From: Tilletia caries
Taxonomy: Eukaryota; Basidiomycota; Exobasidiomycetes; Tilletiales; Tilletiaceae
NCBI GenBank assembly: GCA_032718865.1
Contig: JALUTQ010000007.1
Location: 1,550,001 to 1,614,000 of the forward strand
DNA length: 64,000 nt
Direction: 5' to 3'
The notes under the pieces: model-generated
Seen by the model: the letters and a program-made list of their open reading frames with translations, nothing else
Told to the model about the DNA's origin: nothing
Database searches by the model: none
Translations under genes and position numbers: made by a program
Shown here: positions 11,401 through 21,440 of the stretch, piece after piece
How the letters are laid out: the number at the start of each line of letters is the position of its first letter
How positions within the stretch are numbered: the first letter of the stretch is position 1

Positions 11401-13703
11401 ATGTTCCAAAAGGTCAAGGACAGAGTCTCCGCAGCGGCCGCCGACCCGCGTCTCGACAAGACAAAAGCAGGTCTCAAGAAGGCAGAGACGGGCCTCTGGA
11501 AGGCACTCGAGCCCGTCGGCAAGTGGTCCAACAAGACCGCCGGGAAGTGAGTCTCGACCGTCCCGCGTCTCCTTCTGGCCTGGCAATGAATGTAACTGAC
11601 GCGTTTGTGCCTTACCAGACTCGGCGCCGAATCCTTCTGGCCGACGACCTTGGACCTCGAGTGCGACAAGGCCGCCCGGATCCTCCGCACCTTCACCGTC
11701 AGCGGAGCCCAAGCCGACGCCGACCCGTCCGCAGAAAGGACCGGGGGCGTCGTCGGCGGAGCGACCAAGACGCCCCAGCAGATCGACGCCGAACGCAAGT
11801 TGCACAAGTACGACGATCGCAAGACGCAGAAAGTCGTCAAGAAGATCCCGCATGAGATCATCGCCTCCGCCAAGGGATTGGCCATCTTCACCGTCTTCCG
11901 GACCGGGCTGGGATTCAGCGGCGCGGGAGGATCTGGTGTCGTGTTGAAGCGCTTGCCTGATGGGAGCTGGTCAGGTCCCTCGGGTCTGCTGCTCCACACC
12001 ATCGGGTGGGGCTTCCTCATCGGACTTGACATCTACGACGTCGTCCTTGTCCTTCGCACCGATAAGGCTGTCGAGGCCTTCCGCAATCCCAAGATATCCG
12101 TCGGCGCGGAGATCGCGGTCGCCGCTGGACCGGTGGGGAATGGAGTCATGCTCGATAGCGGGCCGGAGGCTTCGCCCGCATTCAGTTACGTCAAGAGTAA
12201 AGGCTTCTACGCGGGTCTTCAGCTGGATGGCAACAGTGAGTTCTCTTTCCATGCTCATCCTAAAGGACGCGTTCCTGAACTCAAGTGCCTTTGATACTTC
12301 TCCCCAAATCAGTCATCCTGAAGCGCAAGGACGAAAACTCGCGCTTTGTAAGTGATCACGGGCGCTCCCCATTCCGATAACGCGTCTCCCTCCTTGCGGA
12401 CACCAGGTTCCTAACTCGATACATCTTTTTCCCTTTCCTAGTACGGCATCCCCGACGTCTCCACCGCCGACATCTTCTCCGGCCGCGTCCCAGCACCCCG
12501 CGCCGCCTACCCACTCCTAAAGACCATCTACGCAGCCGAAGGACGCCCCTCACCGACGACCTCCTCCTCCAGTAGTCAGCAGAAACTGCAGTACCTCGCA
12601 CCTGATGTCGTCATACCCGAGGGCCCGGCTCCTGGTGATTTGTATCTGTCGCCGGAGGATGCGGCGGCGTTGGAGGAGGAGGCTAAGGCGCATGATCAGG
12701 GTCAGGGTTCGCAGTCTCAGCAGGCCCAGGGACAGGGACAGGGACAGGGGTACGGATACGGAGCTGGTTCGAGCGCGGGCACGGGTGCGAGTGCGAACGC
12801 GAACGCGGGTGTTCCGGGCGGACAGGTCTTGAATCACTCGGCCGCGGTGGCCGGCCCGGGGTCCACGTCAACAACTTCGACGATGCCTGGCTCTGCCTAT
12901 CCGCCCCCTTCGTCGAACCCTGGAAGCACTGACCAGACGTACCAGAACACGTATGCATCTGGCGCTACCCCTGCCTCCACCTCTGTCCACGGCGCCGGCC
13001 CTTCTGCCGCTCCTGCGAGCTACGTTGCCGGACCAGGTGGAGGAGCCCTTGGAAGTGCTGCTGTACTGGCAGCGGCGGCTGGGACGGCGGCTGGGCACCT
13101 CCCTGACCGCAAAGAGTCGGAAGTGTGGGAACAGCCCCCTCCTGATTACGATTTGTGAGTTTCGATCTCTCTATTTCGTCTGTAGCTCGTGGAATGCTCT
13201 CTGGATACTGAACATGATTCATTTGTCTCCTTTTCCCTGGGCCGAACTACAGCAGTACCGCCCCTCCCGCCAGCATGCAACAACAACATCAACAACAACA
13301 GCAGCAACAGTACCCACTCCCACCCGCACCCGTGCCCGCCACCTCCTCCGCCAGCGCACCCGGGACGGCTCCTTCTACCCAGAACTATCCCCTTCCCCCT
13401 CCTCCCGCTGCAGCCCCACTCAGCGCCGAGGAAGAGAAGGAACGACTCTCCCGGGCTGACGCTCCCACCTACCACTCATCAGCACCGGGTCAAGGTCCCT
13501 CCGCCGCCCCTCTTCCTCCTCCCCCGGTTCCCGCCGCCGCAGCGCCCTTGAGCGCGGAGGAGGAGAAGGAACAGCTGAAACGACGCTATGAGGCTGAGAG
13601 GGCTGCCGAAGCTGCTGCTGCCTCTGATGCCTCGGGTGCTGGTGCTGGTGGCAGTGGAGCGCCTTCGTACCAAGCAGGGCCGGGTCAGGGACAGTACCCG
13701 TGA
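11401..13703 (+). CDS. SYLF (DUF500/Ysc84) domain lipid-binding protein
   Basis: Five exons (11401-11546, 11619-12235, 12313-12347, 12442-13154, 13253-13703) give 653 aa. The N-terminal third is a SYLF domain. Its signatures are IPHEIIASAKGLAIFTVFRT, GFSGAGGSGVV, then WSGPSGL, GWGFLIGLDIYDVVLVL, ISVGAEIAVAAGPVG and SYVKSKGFYAGLQLDG. In Ysc84 and SH3YL1 this domain binds phosphoinositides and works at endocytic actin sites. No SH3 domain is present. Instead the last 400 residues are rich in Gln, Gly, Ala and Pro. They include (GQ)n runs and two copies of APLSAEEEKE(R/Q)L, each followed by a charged patch. The last acceptor is a CAGCAG (NAGNAG) site, so two isoforms differing by one codon are possible. 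A decayed inverted copy of its last exon lies at 8.6-9.2 kb. Family call strong; exact ortholog not named. Confidence 0.85.
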
Positions 13704-14148
13704 TCGCTTCGCCGGCTGCGGGGTCGACTTCTCGATCAACCTCGCGCCCGCCGAAGCGACAAATGCACGACTCAGCATCTTCTCAACTGTCTACTCTGCT
13801 TTCGGATCGGCTCCCCTCCTTTCCTCTTTCGCCTCACCTTCCACGCTCTGTCTCTCTCTCTCTCTATCCTTCAATATATGTACATTCATTAGCCCGCGCC
13901 TTCTGATGTGCGAAGCCTTCAAGGCGTGCCAAGTCTGATCATGGTCCCAGGGTGAAAGGCGCAAAAATGAGGACGCAAAGCGAAGGTGGGTAGATTCGTC
14001 GTTGGGGTTCAGCCTTCCGGGATTATAAGATGTGCATGCGTTCGTTCTGTTCGAATCCGTGAGCCTCGAGGTCTCCATCGCCATCGTTCTCTGAGAGACA
14101 GTCCGATGCCGCCAAGAAGCCCTTCTCCGCTGCCTGTCGTCCAGTCCC

Positions 14149-17100
14149 TCATGAGCGCGCGTCCACAGTGACTTGGTCCTTCCCAAACGGATCCGGGGCC
14201 TTACTCGCACCATCGGCCCCTTCTTCATCCCCACTCCCATCTCCCTCGTCAGCACTCCCCTCCCCAAGCCCATCACCTTCCACCCAACCGGCGCCATCGG
14301 CCCCGTCCTCCTCCTCCTCATCACCCTTCATCTGCGCATCCGCCATTTGCATCGCGGCGTCTGCATCGCGCAAGATCTGACTGAGCGTCCGTTCCGCTCG
14401 CACACTGCCGCTGACGAGTCGTGGCATGGCGGGCACGGGAGGGGCGTTCCCACCCGGACCACCCCGCACATCTCGGTCTTTCGCCTTGAACTTGCTCGAG
14501 GACGGACCTGGGGACCGGGAGCGCGACTTGAAGATGCCTCCCGAGCTGCCGTCGCGTGATAAACGAGCGCGAAGCGGAGAAGCGAGCCCCGCGCCGTTCC
14601 CATTCTCCGACTCGTCCAAACCAGGTGAACCAGGAGGCGCCTTGTCCCGATCTTTATCCTTATCCTTGCCAAACTTCAAGCGCGAGGTCAACCCCCTCTT
14701 CGCCGAGCCCGAGCCAGACCGGTTCCGCGCCTCCTTGCCCCCGGAAAGGCCACTCATCGCCGATGCAGAGCGTGCCATCGCGCTCGCGCCGTTCTTACCT
14801 CCGTCGGACAAGATTGGACTGGTGGGTCCCCCAGCCGAGAGGAAGGGCATCGAAGGTGATGGCTCCGGCAGGTCGAACATCGACGGTCGTTGGTAGTCCA
14901 TACCGCGTCGACCGGGTGAGAAGTCGTCACCGGTCTCCTCCATCACGTCCGTCACCGCTGTTCGAGACTTTGACTTCCGTGGCTTGCGCATCGTCGCGCC
15001 TGGTGAGGTTACTGGTGTGGTTTCGGTCGTGGGGCTTGAGGAACTTGGTTCGGACTCCTTCTCTGGTGGGGGTGGTGGTTCCTCTGCTTCCGCCTTCGCC
15101 TCCGCTGCCGCTTCTGGTTCTGGCTCTTCTGGCTTCACGTCGGATGGTGGTTCAGGCTCTGCAACCAGAGCTTCCTCCACCACCTCGGGCTCTGTTGCTT
15201 TGACTTCTGTCTCGGCAGGTTCCGGTTCTGTTGGATCTGACGCTTCGATCTTCTCCGCTGCCTCGTCTTCTACGGTTGCTGGGAGAAGAGCACTGGTGAC
15301 CACCTCTGATGCTTCAGCCTCGGATGATGCTGTCGCTTCGACTGCTTCGACCGCTGGGGCAGATGGCTCGGCTGCTGATGTGCTGGCGACCGCATCGATC
15401 TCCTTCTCCTCCTCCTCCGGAACCTCCTGAGTCGGCACTGCCGCACTTTCGGACTCTTCGACCTTCTCGACGGCAGGTTCTGGCTCCTCCTTGATGTCAG
15501 CTGCTTCCGATGTCTCCTCCTTCTCCGCTGTCTCTTCGACATCTGCGACGTCCTCAATCTTCTCCTCGGTCTTGACTTCATCATCAACCACTTCTTCCGG
15601 AACCGCTTCTTCCTTATGTTCCTGCACAGCCTTGTCCCCTTCCGGCATCGCCTCCTCCCTCTCCTCCACCACCGCTTCCTCTGCCTCTGACACGTCTTTG
15701 CCTCCCTTCTTCTTCTCTACCTCCTCCTCCTCCTCTTCATCCTCCTCCTTGATGACCTCCCGCTCCTGAATCGGAATGGCAGCGCGCAAAGGCGGTACAG
15801 GCGCGCCCTCCCCACCCGGCACAACAGGCACCCCAGACCCATTCAACAGCTCGTCCACGTCCGCGTCGCCCAACGTCAGATCCTCCACGCCCAGACTGGC
15901 CAAGAAGTCATCAATAGCGAGCGAGAAGCGATTACTATTGAGCTTGGGTGCGAGGGCGTCGGCGTCGGCTTCCTCCTCCTCGTTGTTGCCCCCCGAGGAC
16001 GCCTCGCGCGCTGCAAGGATGGACGCGTTGGCGAGACGGGCATCGATATTGAGCCATTGGACGAGCGCGTCGGGACCTTGTCGCGCTGCTGCGTCGAAGT
16101 CGGCATAGGAGCCGCGCCATTCGCCATGCACCAGGACACCAGGCAGTTGTGGGTCGCGAGATTTGGCGCGCCATCGCTTTTTGGCATTTTCATCTGCGAT
16201 GAGGTCGTATTTTCGAAAGTGTATCTGGAGGAACGAGCCAGGATCCAGGGGGAGGGGGAGGGGGAGAGGGTCAGTGCGCAATCTCGGCAGAATTCACATA
16301 CTGAAAGTCTCGCGCCCCGCAGGACGTGAGGATCTCCCCGCGGGGTTCTCAGGGCTATGTACTCACCTGATTCGAAGTCAAGACGTGAATGAAGCGCTCA
16401 TGCCGTTCCCGCACGCCTGTATTGCTGAGCAAGCTCGTTGTGAACAGCTCGACAGGCGCGCCCTCCGCCAATGGACCTAACCCGTCCATCTTGAGCTTCT
16501 CTCCGTCCACCACGCCTCTTTGTGCCTTCCTCTCCGCATTCCTGACCGCGGCCGCTGCGCCGATGCCCAAGGCCGCGTTTCCCTTCAGTCCATTTAAAGG
16601 CACGGGTACTGGGTCTGCGTGCTTTGAGCTTCCTTCCGAGGTTGCGCCGGCACGTAGAGTCTCGACGGTAGCCTGGTTTGTAGAGCGCAGGGAGGAGTCG
16701 TTGAGCATGTCCGCTAGGTCGGCGTCGTTCACGTCGAGGGACGATTCGTCGATGCCGAGCGCTTTGAGGAAGTCGTCTGCATCGAGGGAGCGACGCTTGC
16801 CTGTGCCCTCGGGTGCGAAGGGAGGTGGAGCCTCGCCGGTGTATTTTGTGGTGGTGGTTGCGGAGGGGGCACCACCAGCATTGCCGTTTGATGTGCCGTT
16901 GGAGCCGCTCTCTGCGGGAGCCCCGGCAGCATCGGCGCCAGAGGTTGATGCTGCGCTGTCGCCATCACCGTTGCTGCTGCTTCCATTTCCTGCCAACAGT
17001 GCCTGCTCGCGCTTGAGTCGCTCATGGTCAATGGCCAGGAACATATCGAGTTCGTCAAACTCGACCGCTTCGTCGAATTCGGCGAAGGTGCCTCTCCACT

Positions 17101-17385
17101 CGTTGTGGACCAGCAGACCGGGTATGGCTTGATCCCGAGCTTTGGTCCGCCACCGTTTCTTCGCTTCTTCGTCCATAGCCATGTCATGATAGACATATGG
17201 GATCTGTAAGAAGCAGAGCTGTGAGCCCACCCCTGTTCGGGACCGCAGAAGGACATGACAGGCGCGCATGTACGCACCTTTTTGATGGAGAGAACGCTTG
17301 TGTACCGTTCATGCTTCTTGCGCACCGCATGGTTGCTTAGAATACTCGTGCTGAACAGCTCCACGGCTGGCAGAGCCGTCGCCAT
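14149..17385 (-). CDS. Large acidic protein with two SH3BGR-like thioredoxin-fold domains
   Basis: Three exons (17385-17278, 17203-16367, 16224-14149) give 1006 aa. Two copies of one domain occur. The first begins VELFSTSILSNHAVRKKHER and continues VYHDMAMDEEAKKRWRTKAR... IPGLLVHNEWRGTFAEFDEA. The second begins VELFTTSLLSNTGVRERHER and continues KYDLIADENAKKRWRAKSRD... LPGVLVHGEWRGSYADFDAA. In both copies an intron falls at the same place, after the first helix, so they arose by internal duplication with the intron. The fold resembles SH3-binding glutamic-acid-rich (SH3BGR)/glutaredoxin-like proteins, and no CxxC redox pair is present. The rest is disordered: a long Glu/Val/Ala-rich acidic region (about residues 450-700), then Ser/Arg/Pro-rich segments ending in acidic Gly-rich sequence. 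Role unknown; a scaffold is plausible. It converges on the SYLF gene. Confidence 0.7.
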
Positions 17386-17800
17386 TTCTTCTCCTTTCGC
17401 AGGATGCGCCGTTGGCCTGGGCCGGTATCGATGTTGTGGGTTCTTTTGAGGTTGCTCAGCGGGAGTCGCGACGCAGCGCAGGGCGAGCGGCAGGCAGCGT
17501 TGGCCGCAGAGATCCGCGGGCGAGTGGGTATATGTGAGTAAGTAAGCGCAAGTATGGAAAGGAGTGAAGTGCCAGTCGACGTCGACCTTGCCAGCCTCAC
17601 CCTCAACCTCAAGGCCAAGCGAGCTCGGGCTCTTTACACCGCTGCGCTCGTTTAGTTTTGGACACTTTACAAACTCTCTTTCCTGGCCGATTACAAAGTC
17701 TAATAATCCAACGGCCCGGACATCAAAATGGAACCCCGGATGAGATGGAGTTTGGACCGGGAACAGTGGAAGACAGGGTCGAGCAACGGCCAGCGACGGA

Positions 17801-18947
17801 TCACGACTTGCGTCCGATGAACCAGAAGTAGTGGAACATGTCGCCCGTGGTGCGGACCTCGATCGTCCATCGCCCTTCACGCTCGAGGTGCGGTCTCCGG
17901 AAGTGTGGCTGGCGGAGGAGGAGAAGAAAGCTATGAGCCTCAGCCTGCACGCAGGGGAGCTGTGTATCTGAAGAGCAAGGGGAAACTCACTTGCCCAAAG
18001 GTGAGATACAGGAAGCGACCCGTAGATGGCTTGAGCAGCGCAAGGACACCATCAATCTCGGCAGCGACGTTGGCGAGGACAGCATCAGAGGGCGCCCATA
18101 CCGAGCCCTTTTCGGCCATGAGCGCATCAAGCGTGCCTGTAAATGCGATGCATTGCACTCAGCTTTGCCGTCTATCAAGGGGAAAGACGAACGCAAAGTG
18201 AGAGTGGGACTTCTAGCTCACCTTTATCGATGATCACATCCCATGAGCCCTCGCCGCCGAGTTCGTCTGCATGTTCTTTGAGCTCTCGGACGTCCATGAC
18301 ACGCCAATCTTGGCCTGGATGCTGTTCCTTCATCTGCTCAATGACCACGGTCGAAAAGTCGAGATCTACAATTGAAGTCAGAGACGTTACGGTGAGATAG
18401 GGAAGCGCTGTGCGTGGCCCGGCCTTTCATCAGCATCATTATACTCACTTGTGATGTTGGAATAGCCATCGGCGACCATATCCGCGCTCAGTCCTGTAAG
18501 AAGACGGAGGGTCGTTCAGTAGTAGCAACATAAAGGACACCATATGGAAGGGAAGCAATACCAGTGACTCACCGCTGTTACCGCACCCGAGCATGAGAAT
18601 GCGAGCGTTTCTGTCTGGTATTAACTCGGTCAGGGTATCCCTGCCATACCAACGCAACACATTCGCAGATCTTCTTCAGCACACTTTACGCATACATCCG
18701 CAGCACACCATGTATACTTGGCTCACCTGATTTCCTCGTAACCCTTGAACCATTCGAAGACTTGCTCGCCTTGGGCTGCCTTGGCTCGATATCTTCGATC
18801 CCAATATTCCAATGTTTGGAATTCGGCATTGTTCGTGGCCTCGCCATCGCCGTCGTTCTTGATGCGAGCATTCGCAGGAGCATCGTCCAGCTCACCTGAT
18901 GGAGCCACGTCATCTGATGGCACGGTCTGTTGATGTTCTTCAGTCAT
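17801..18947 (-). CDS. METTL13/EEF1AKMT4-like SAM-dependent methyltransferase
   Basis: Six short exons (18947-18727, 18670-18573, 18493-18449, 18365-18222, 18136-17991, 17908-17801) encode 253 aa in frame. The N-terminus has LEYWDRRYRAKAAQGEQVFEW, the class entry motif. Motif I is ILMLGCGNSGLSADM, then DGYSNITNLDFSTVVIEQM (acidic residue of motif II), DWRVMDVREL, and WDVIIDKGTLDAL (motif IV). The end has WTIEVRTTGDMFHYFWFIGR. This order is that of the METTL13 N-terminal/EEF1AKMT4 group, which methylates lysines of elongation factor 1A; substrate here is inferred only. The second acceptor is AAGAAG, so one codon may vary. The 19-46 bp of charged N-terminal leader before the domain looks disordered. 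It is divergent from YKT6 with a gap of about 0.4 kb. Confidence 0.82.
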
Positions 18948-19333
18948 TTGTCGCGCTGCTTCGCTCTTCCACCGAGGGACATGAATGAATGGGAGAGGTC
19001 GAGTTTCTTCCTCGTTGGGAAGTCCCGGATGGCAGCGCCGCAAACGCCGGGGTTAGCCGCTGGCGGGCCGGAGGAGGCGTTCCACCTCGACACCAACGTC
19101 ACTGACCACTGGGAGGTGCAACAGCTGGACGACAACATCAGCCAGCGCCCAGCACACACAGCAGCATACAGTTCACTCTCGTTCCCACTCAGCAGCGCGC
19201 CTTGCCGTCCCAACCAAGCTACCATTCATGTGAGTCCGGTTCCCCGCTGTGCCGCGTCCCGACAGCTTCCCGGTTGGATAACGGGCTGACTCCTGTCCAT
19301 CACCGTCGTCGCTCCGTGCCCCTGACATCGGCC

Positions 19334-20397
19334 ATGCCTTCGAACGCAGGCAAATCTGTGAGTACGAGCCAGTTGCATTCTCAGCGGAGTGACATGCGCG
19401 CACCAGCTCTTACTTACGCAGCTGTCTCCCTCCTTCCGTCGGCTTCTGTTTGATCAGACGCCCTCCTCATCTTCGCCAACCCGCCAGGCGCGTCCGCGGT
19501 CTCGCTCGTAGGCGCATGGGAGCTCGGCTCCTTCAGCTTCTTCCAGCGCGGAACCATACAGGACGTCATGAGCTTCATGAGCAAGGTGAGTCTATCCTCC
19601 TTCCTCTCCCCCTCTCTCCTGCTTTTCCATACATTGTTCCTCGATCCTGACGCACGATCCTGCTTATTTGTTTTTGCCGCTGCCCTCGCCCCTGAACAAC
19701 CGACAAGACTGTCGCTGAGCGCACCCAACCGACCCAACGGCAGTCCATTCAGGAAAACAACACGATCGCACATGTCCACGCCCGCCCCGCCTCCGACGGC
19801 ATCGTCGGCGTCCTCGTCACCGACACCGAATATCCCGTTCGAGTCGCCTTCAGCCTGCTGAACAAGTCCCTGGACGAGTTTCTGCTCAAGGTACCTAAGG
19901 CATCTTGGAGCTCCCAAGTCAGTGCCATCACCACCGGATCACAGGAGCCTCCGCCAGGCAAATCCACGCTGCTCGTGAGCGAGAGTGTGTTCCCGCAGGC
20001 ACAGGACTTTGTCAAGAGGTATCAAGACCCCAGACAGGCCGACAACATCATGAAGGTTCAACAGGAGCTGGACGAGACTAAGATTGTTCTGGTACGTTTC
20101 ATGATTCCTTTCCGCGCGCTTGGGTTCAAAAGATGAACTTCGCCCTATTGACTCGCTCTGCGTACTCATTTCGGTCACTCCAACAGCACCAGACAATCGA
20201 CTCCGTCCTTCAACGAGGCGAGGACCTCGACAAGCTCGTCGAGAAGAGTCAATCATTGAGCACATCCAGCAAGGCATTCTACAAGACGGCGAAGAAGCAG
20301 AGTGAGTGCTTTCTCAAGCGATATACTGGTTTCTGCACAAGTCCGTCTGCTTAACTTTCTCTTACATTTCCTAGACTCTTGTTGCACTGTTATGTAA
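19334..20397 (+). CDS. YKT6: YKT6 longin-type R-SNARE
   Basis: Exons 19458-19585, 19708-20091, 20187-20301 and 20375-20397 are certain. The proposed first exon is 19334-19361 (total 225 aa). The longin domain is seen as [20 protein letters not shown] and [20 protein letters not shown], then [20 protein letters not shown]. The SNARE motif is [19 protein letters not shown] through [15 protein letters not shown], with the zero-layer Arg. The protein ends NSCCTVM: Cys-Cys with a CaaX box, sites for palmitoyl and farnesyl groups. Ykt6 acts in ER-Golgi, vacuole and autophagosome fusion. The N-terminus is doubtful. The exon starting at 19458 requires one base from the previous exon, and the usual MKIY start was not found. 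Using the strong GTGAGT at 19358 would break frame, so the weaker GTACGA at 19362 is proposed. Confidence 0.88.
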
Positions 20398-21440
20398 ATC
20401 AGTCAGCCATTTGGTCCCGGTACCCGTAGAAGCAGAGTAACGTCTTCTCAGCAATATCCTCCAACGGCGGTCTCCTGGCGCGCACAGAGGAGCGGCGTGA
20501 AGGCAGGAAATCAAGTCCCCACACGCCCGCTTCGCTGTGAAAGTGCATCTGGACGCGTCGTCCGAACAATTACTCAGCTCCGAAGCGGCTCAATTCCGAT
20601 ACTTTCACCAAGCCAGGTCCCAAGCCAGGTCACGGCCTGTGGACCTTGACTCAAGGCCTGTCTACCAATACTCGACCTTCTATATCTCGCGCGCCTTTTG
20701 CTACTGGTCTTCCGGCTTCACTTTCAATCGTCCAATAATCCCTCGTCTCCGATCCATTCTACACAGCGGTCGTTCTATTCCCACTTTTTTGCAGCTGTTC
20801 CCGTCTTCCAATGATCAATGCACCACACCCTTTGAGCGTACTATTTCAACCTCTCGGTTCTTGGCTTCTCGACCGCTGGACTTCTCCCATCGTCAGGTGC
20901 AGATGATGAAGGGCAAATCGTATGGGGTTAGTATTGTCCATTTTGATCGAGGAGAATCAGGTTCTCCTGACAAGATATGAGGGGAAAGACGGGCGGAACG
21001 GGAGGTTACAGCTGGAGCGACGCGGGAGAAGGGAAGAGGGTCAAGAGAGTGAAGCGTAAATTCGATCGATACCTGATTGTCTTTGGGGGGTTGGAAAAAA
21101 CGGTGGAGCAGGAAGGAGCGAGCGTAGATGGTGTTACAGTCGATAAATGAAGATGAAAGGGTCGACGATGCGCGAGCTTGAGGGATTGGTGCGACGGAAC
21201 GACATCGAAAGCTCTTGTGCATCGAGGTAGTGTGAAACGAAAGCGCGCGAGGGTCCTTCCGCCTAGGTCGAGAATGACCAGGAGTCGGGATGCGCGCGTT
21301 TGGGCAGGATGGCTTGTATAAGAAGTCTATTTTGATAGAAGAATCCACGCTGGCGCCGGCCAGCAGGTCGACACGCCGAGGGGGCAATTACTGAGAGGTT
21401 GGAAACCGACGGCTTTTCCCCCGCGTTCAATTCTGGTCGT
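20398..21440. other. Intergenic region between YKT6 and CCH1 3' ends
   Basis: About 1 kb between convergent genes. Nothing recognisable was found. A short direct repeat CCAAGCCAGGT occurs twice near 20608-20628. Open frames here on both strands resemble no family and probably lie in 3' untranslated sequence. Confidence 0.4.

Noticed and set aside
14500..16100. Plus-strand open frames opposite the acidic region of the SH3BGR-like gene
   Set aside because: They consist of Ser/Thr/Ala runs that are the mirror of Glu/Ala/Val codons on the coding strand.
18930..19289. Plus-strand frame of 119 codons before YKT6 as a possible YKT6 N-terminus
   Set aside because: Its sequence has no longin features and cannot join the next YKT6 exon in frame.
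20537..21387. Open frames of 150-165 codons on both strands between YKT6 and CCH1
   Set aside because: They overlap each other, have no domain or splice structure, and lie where two 3' ends meet.
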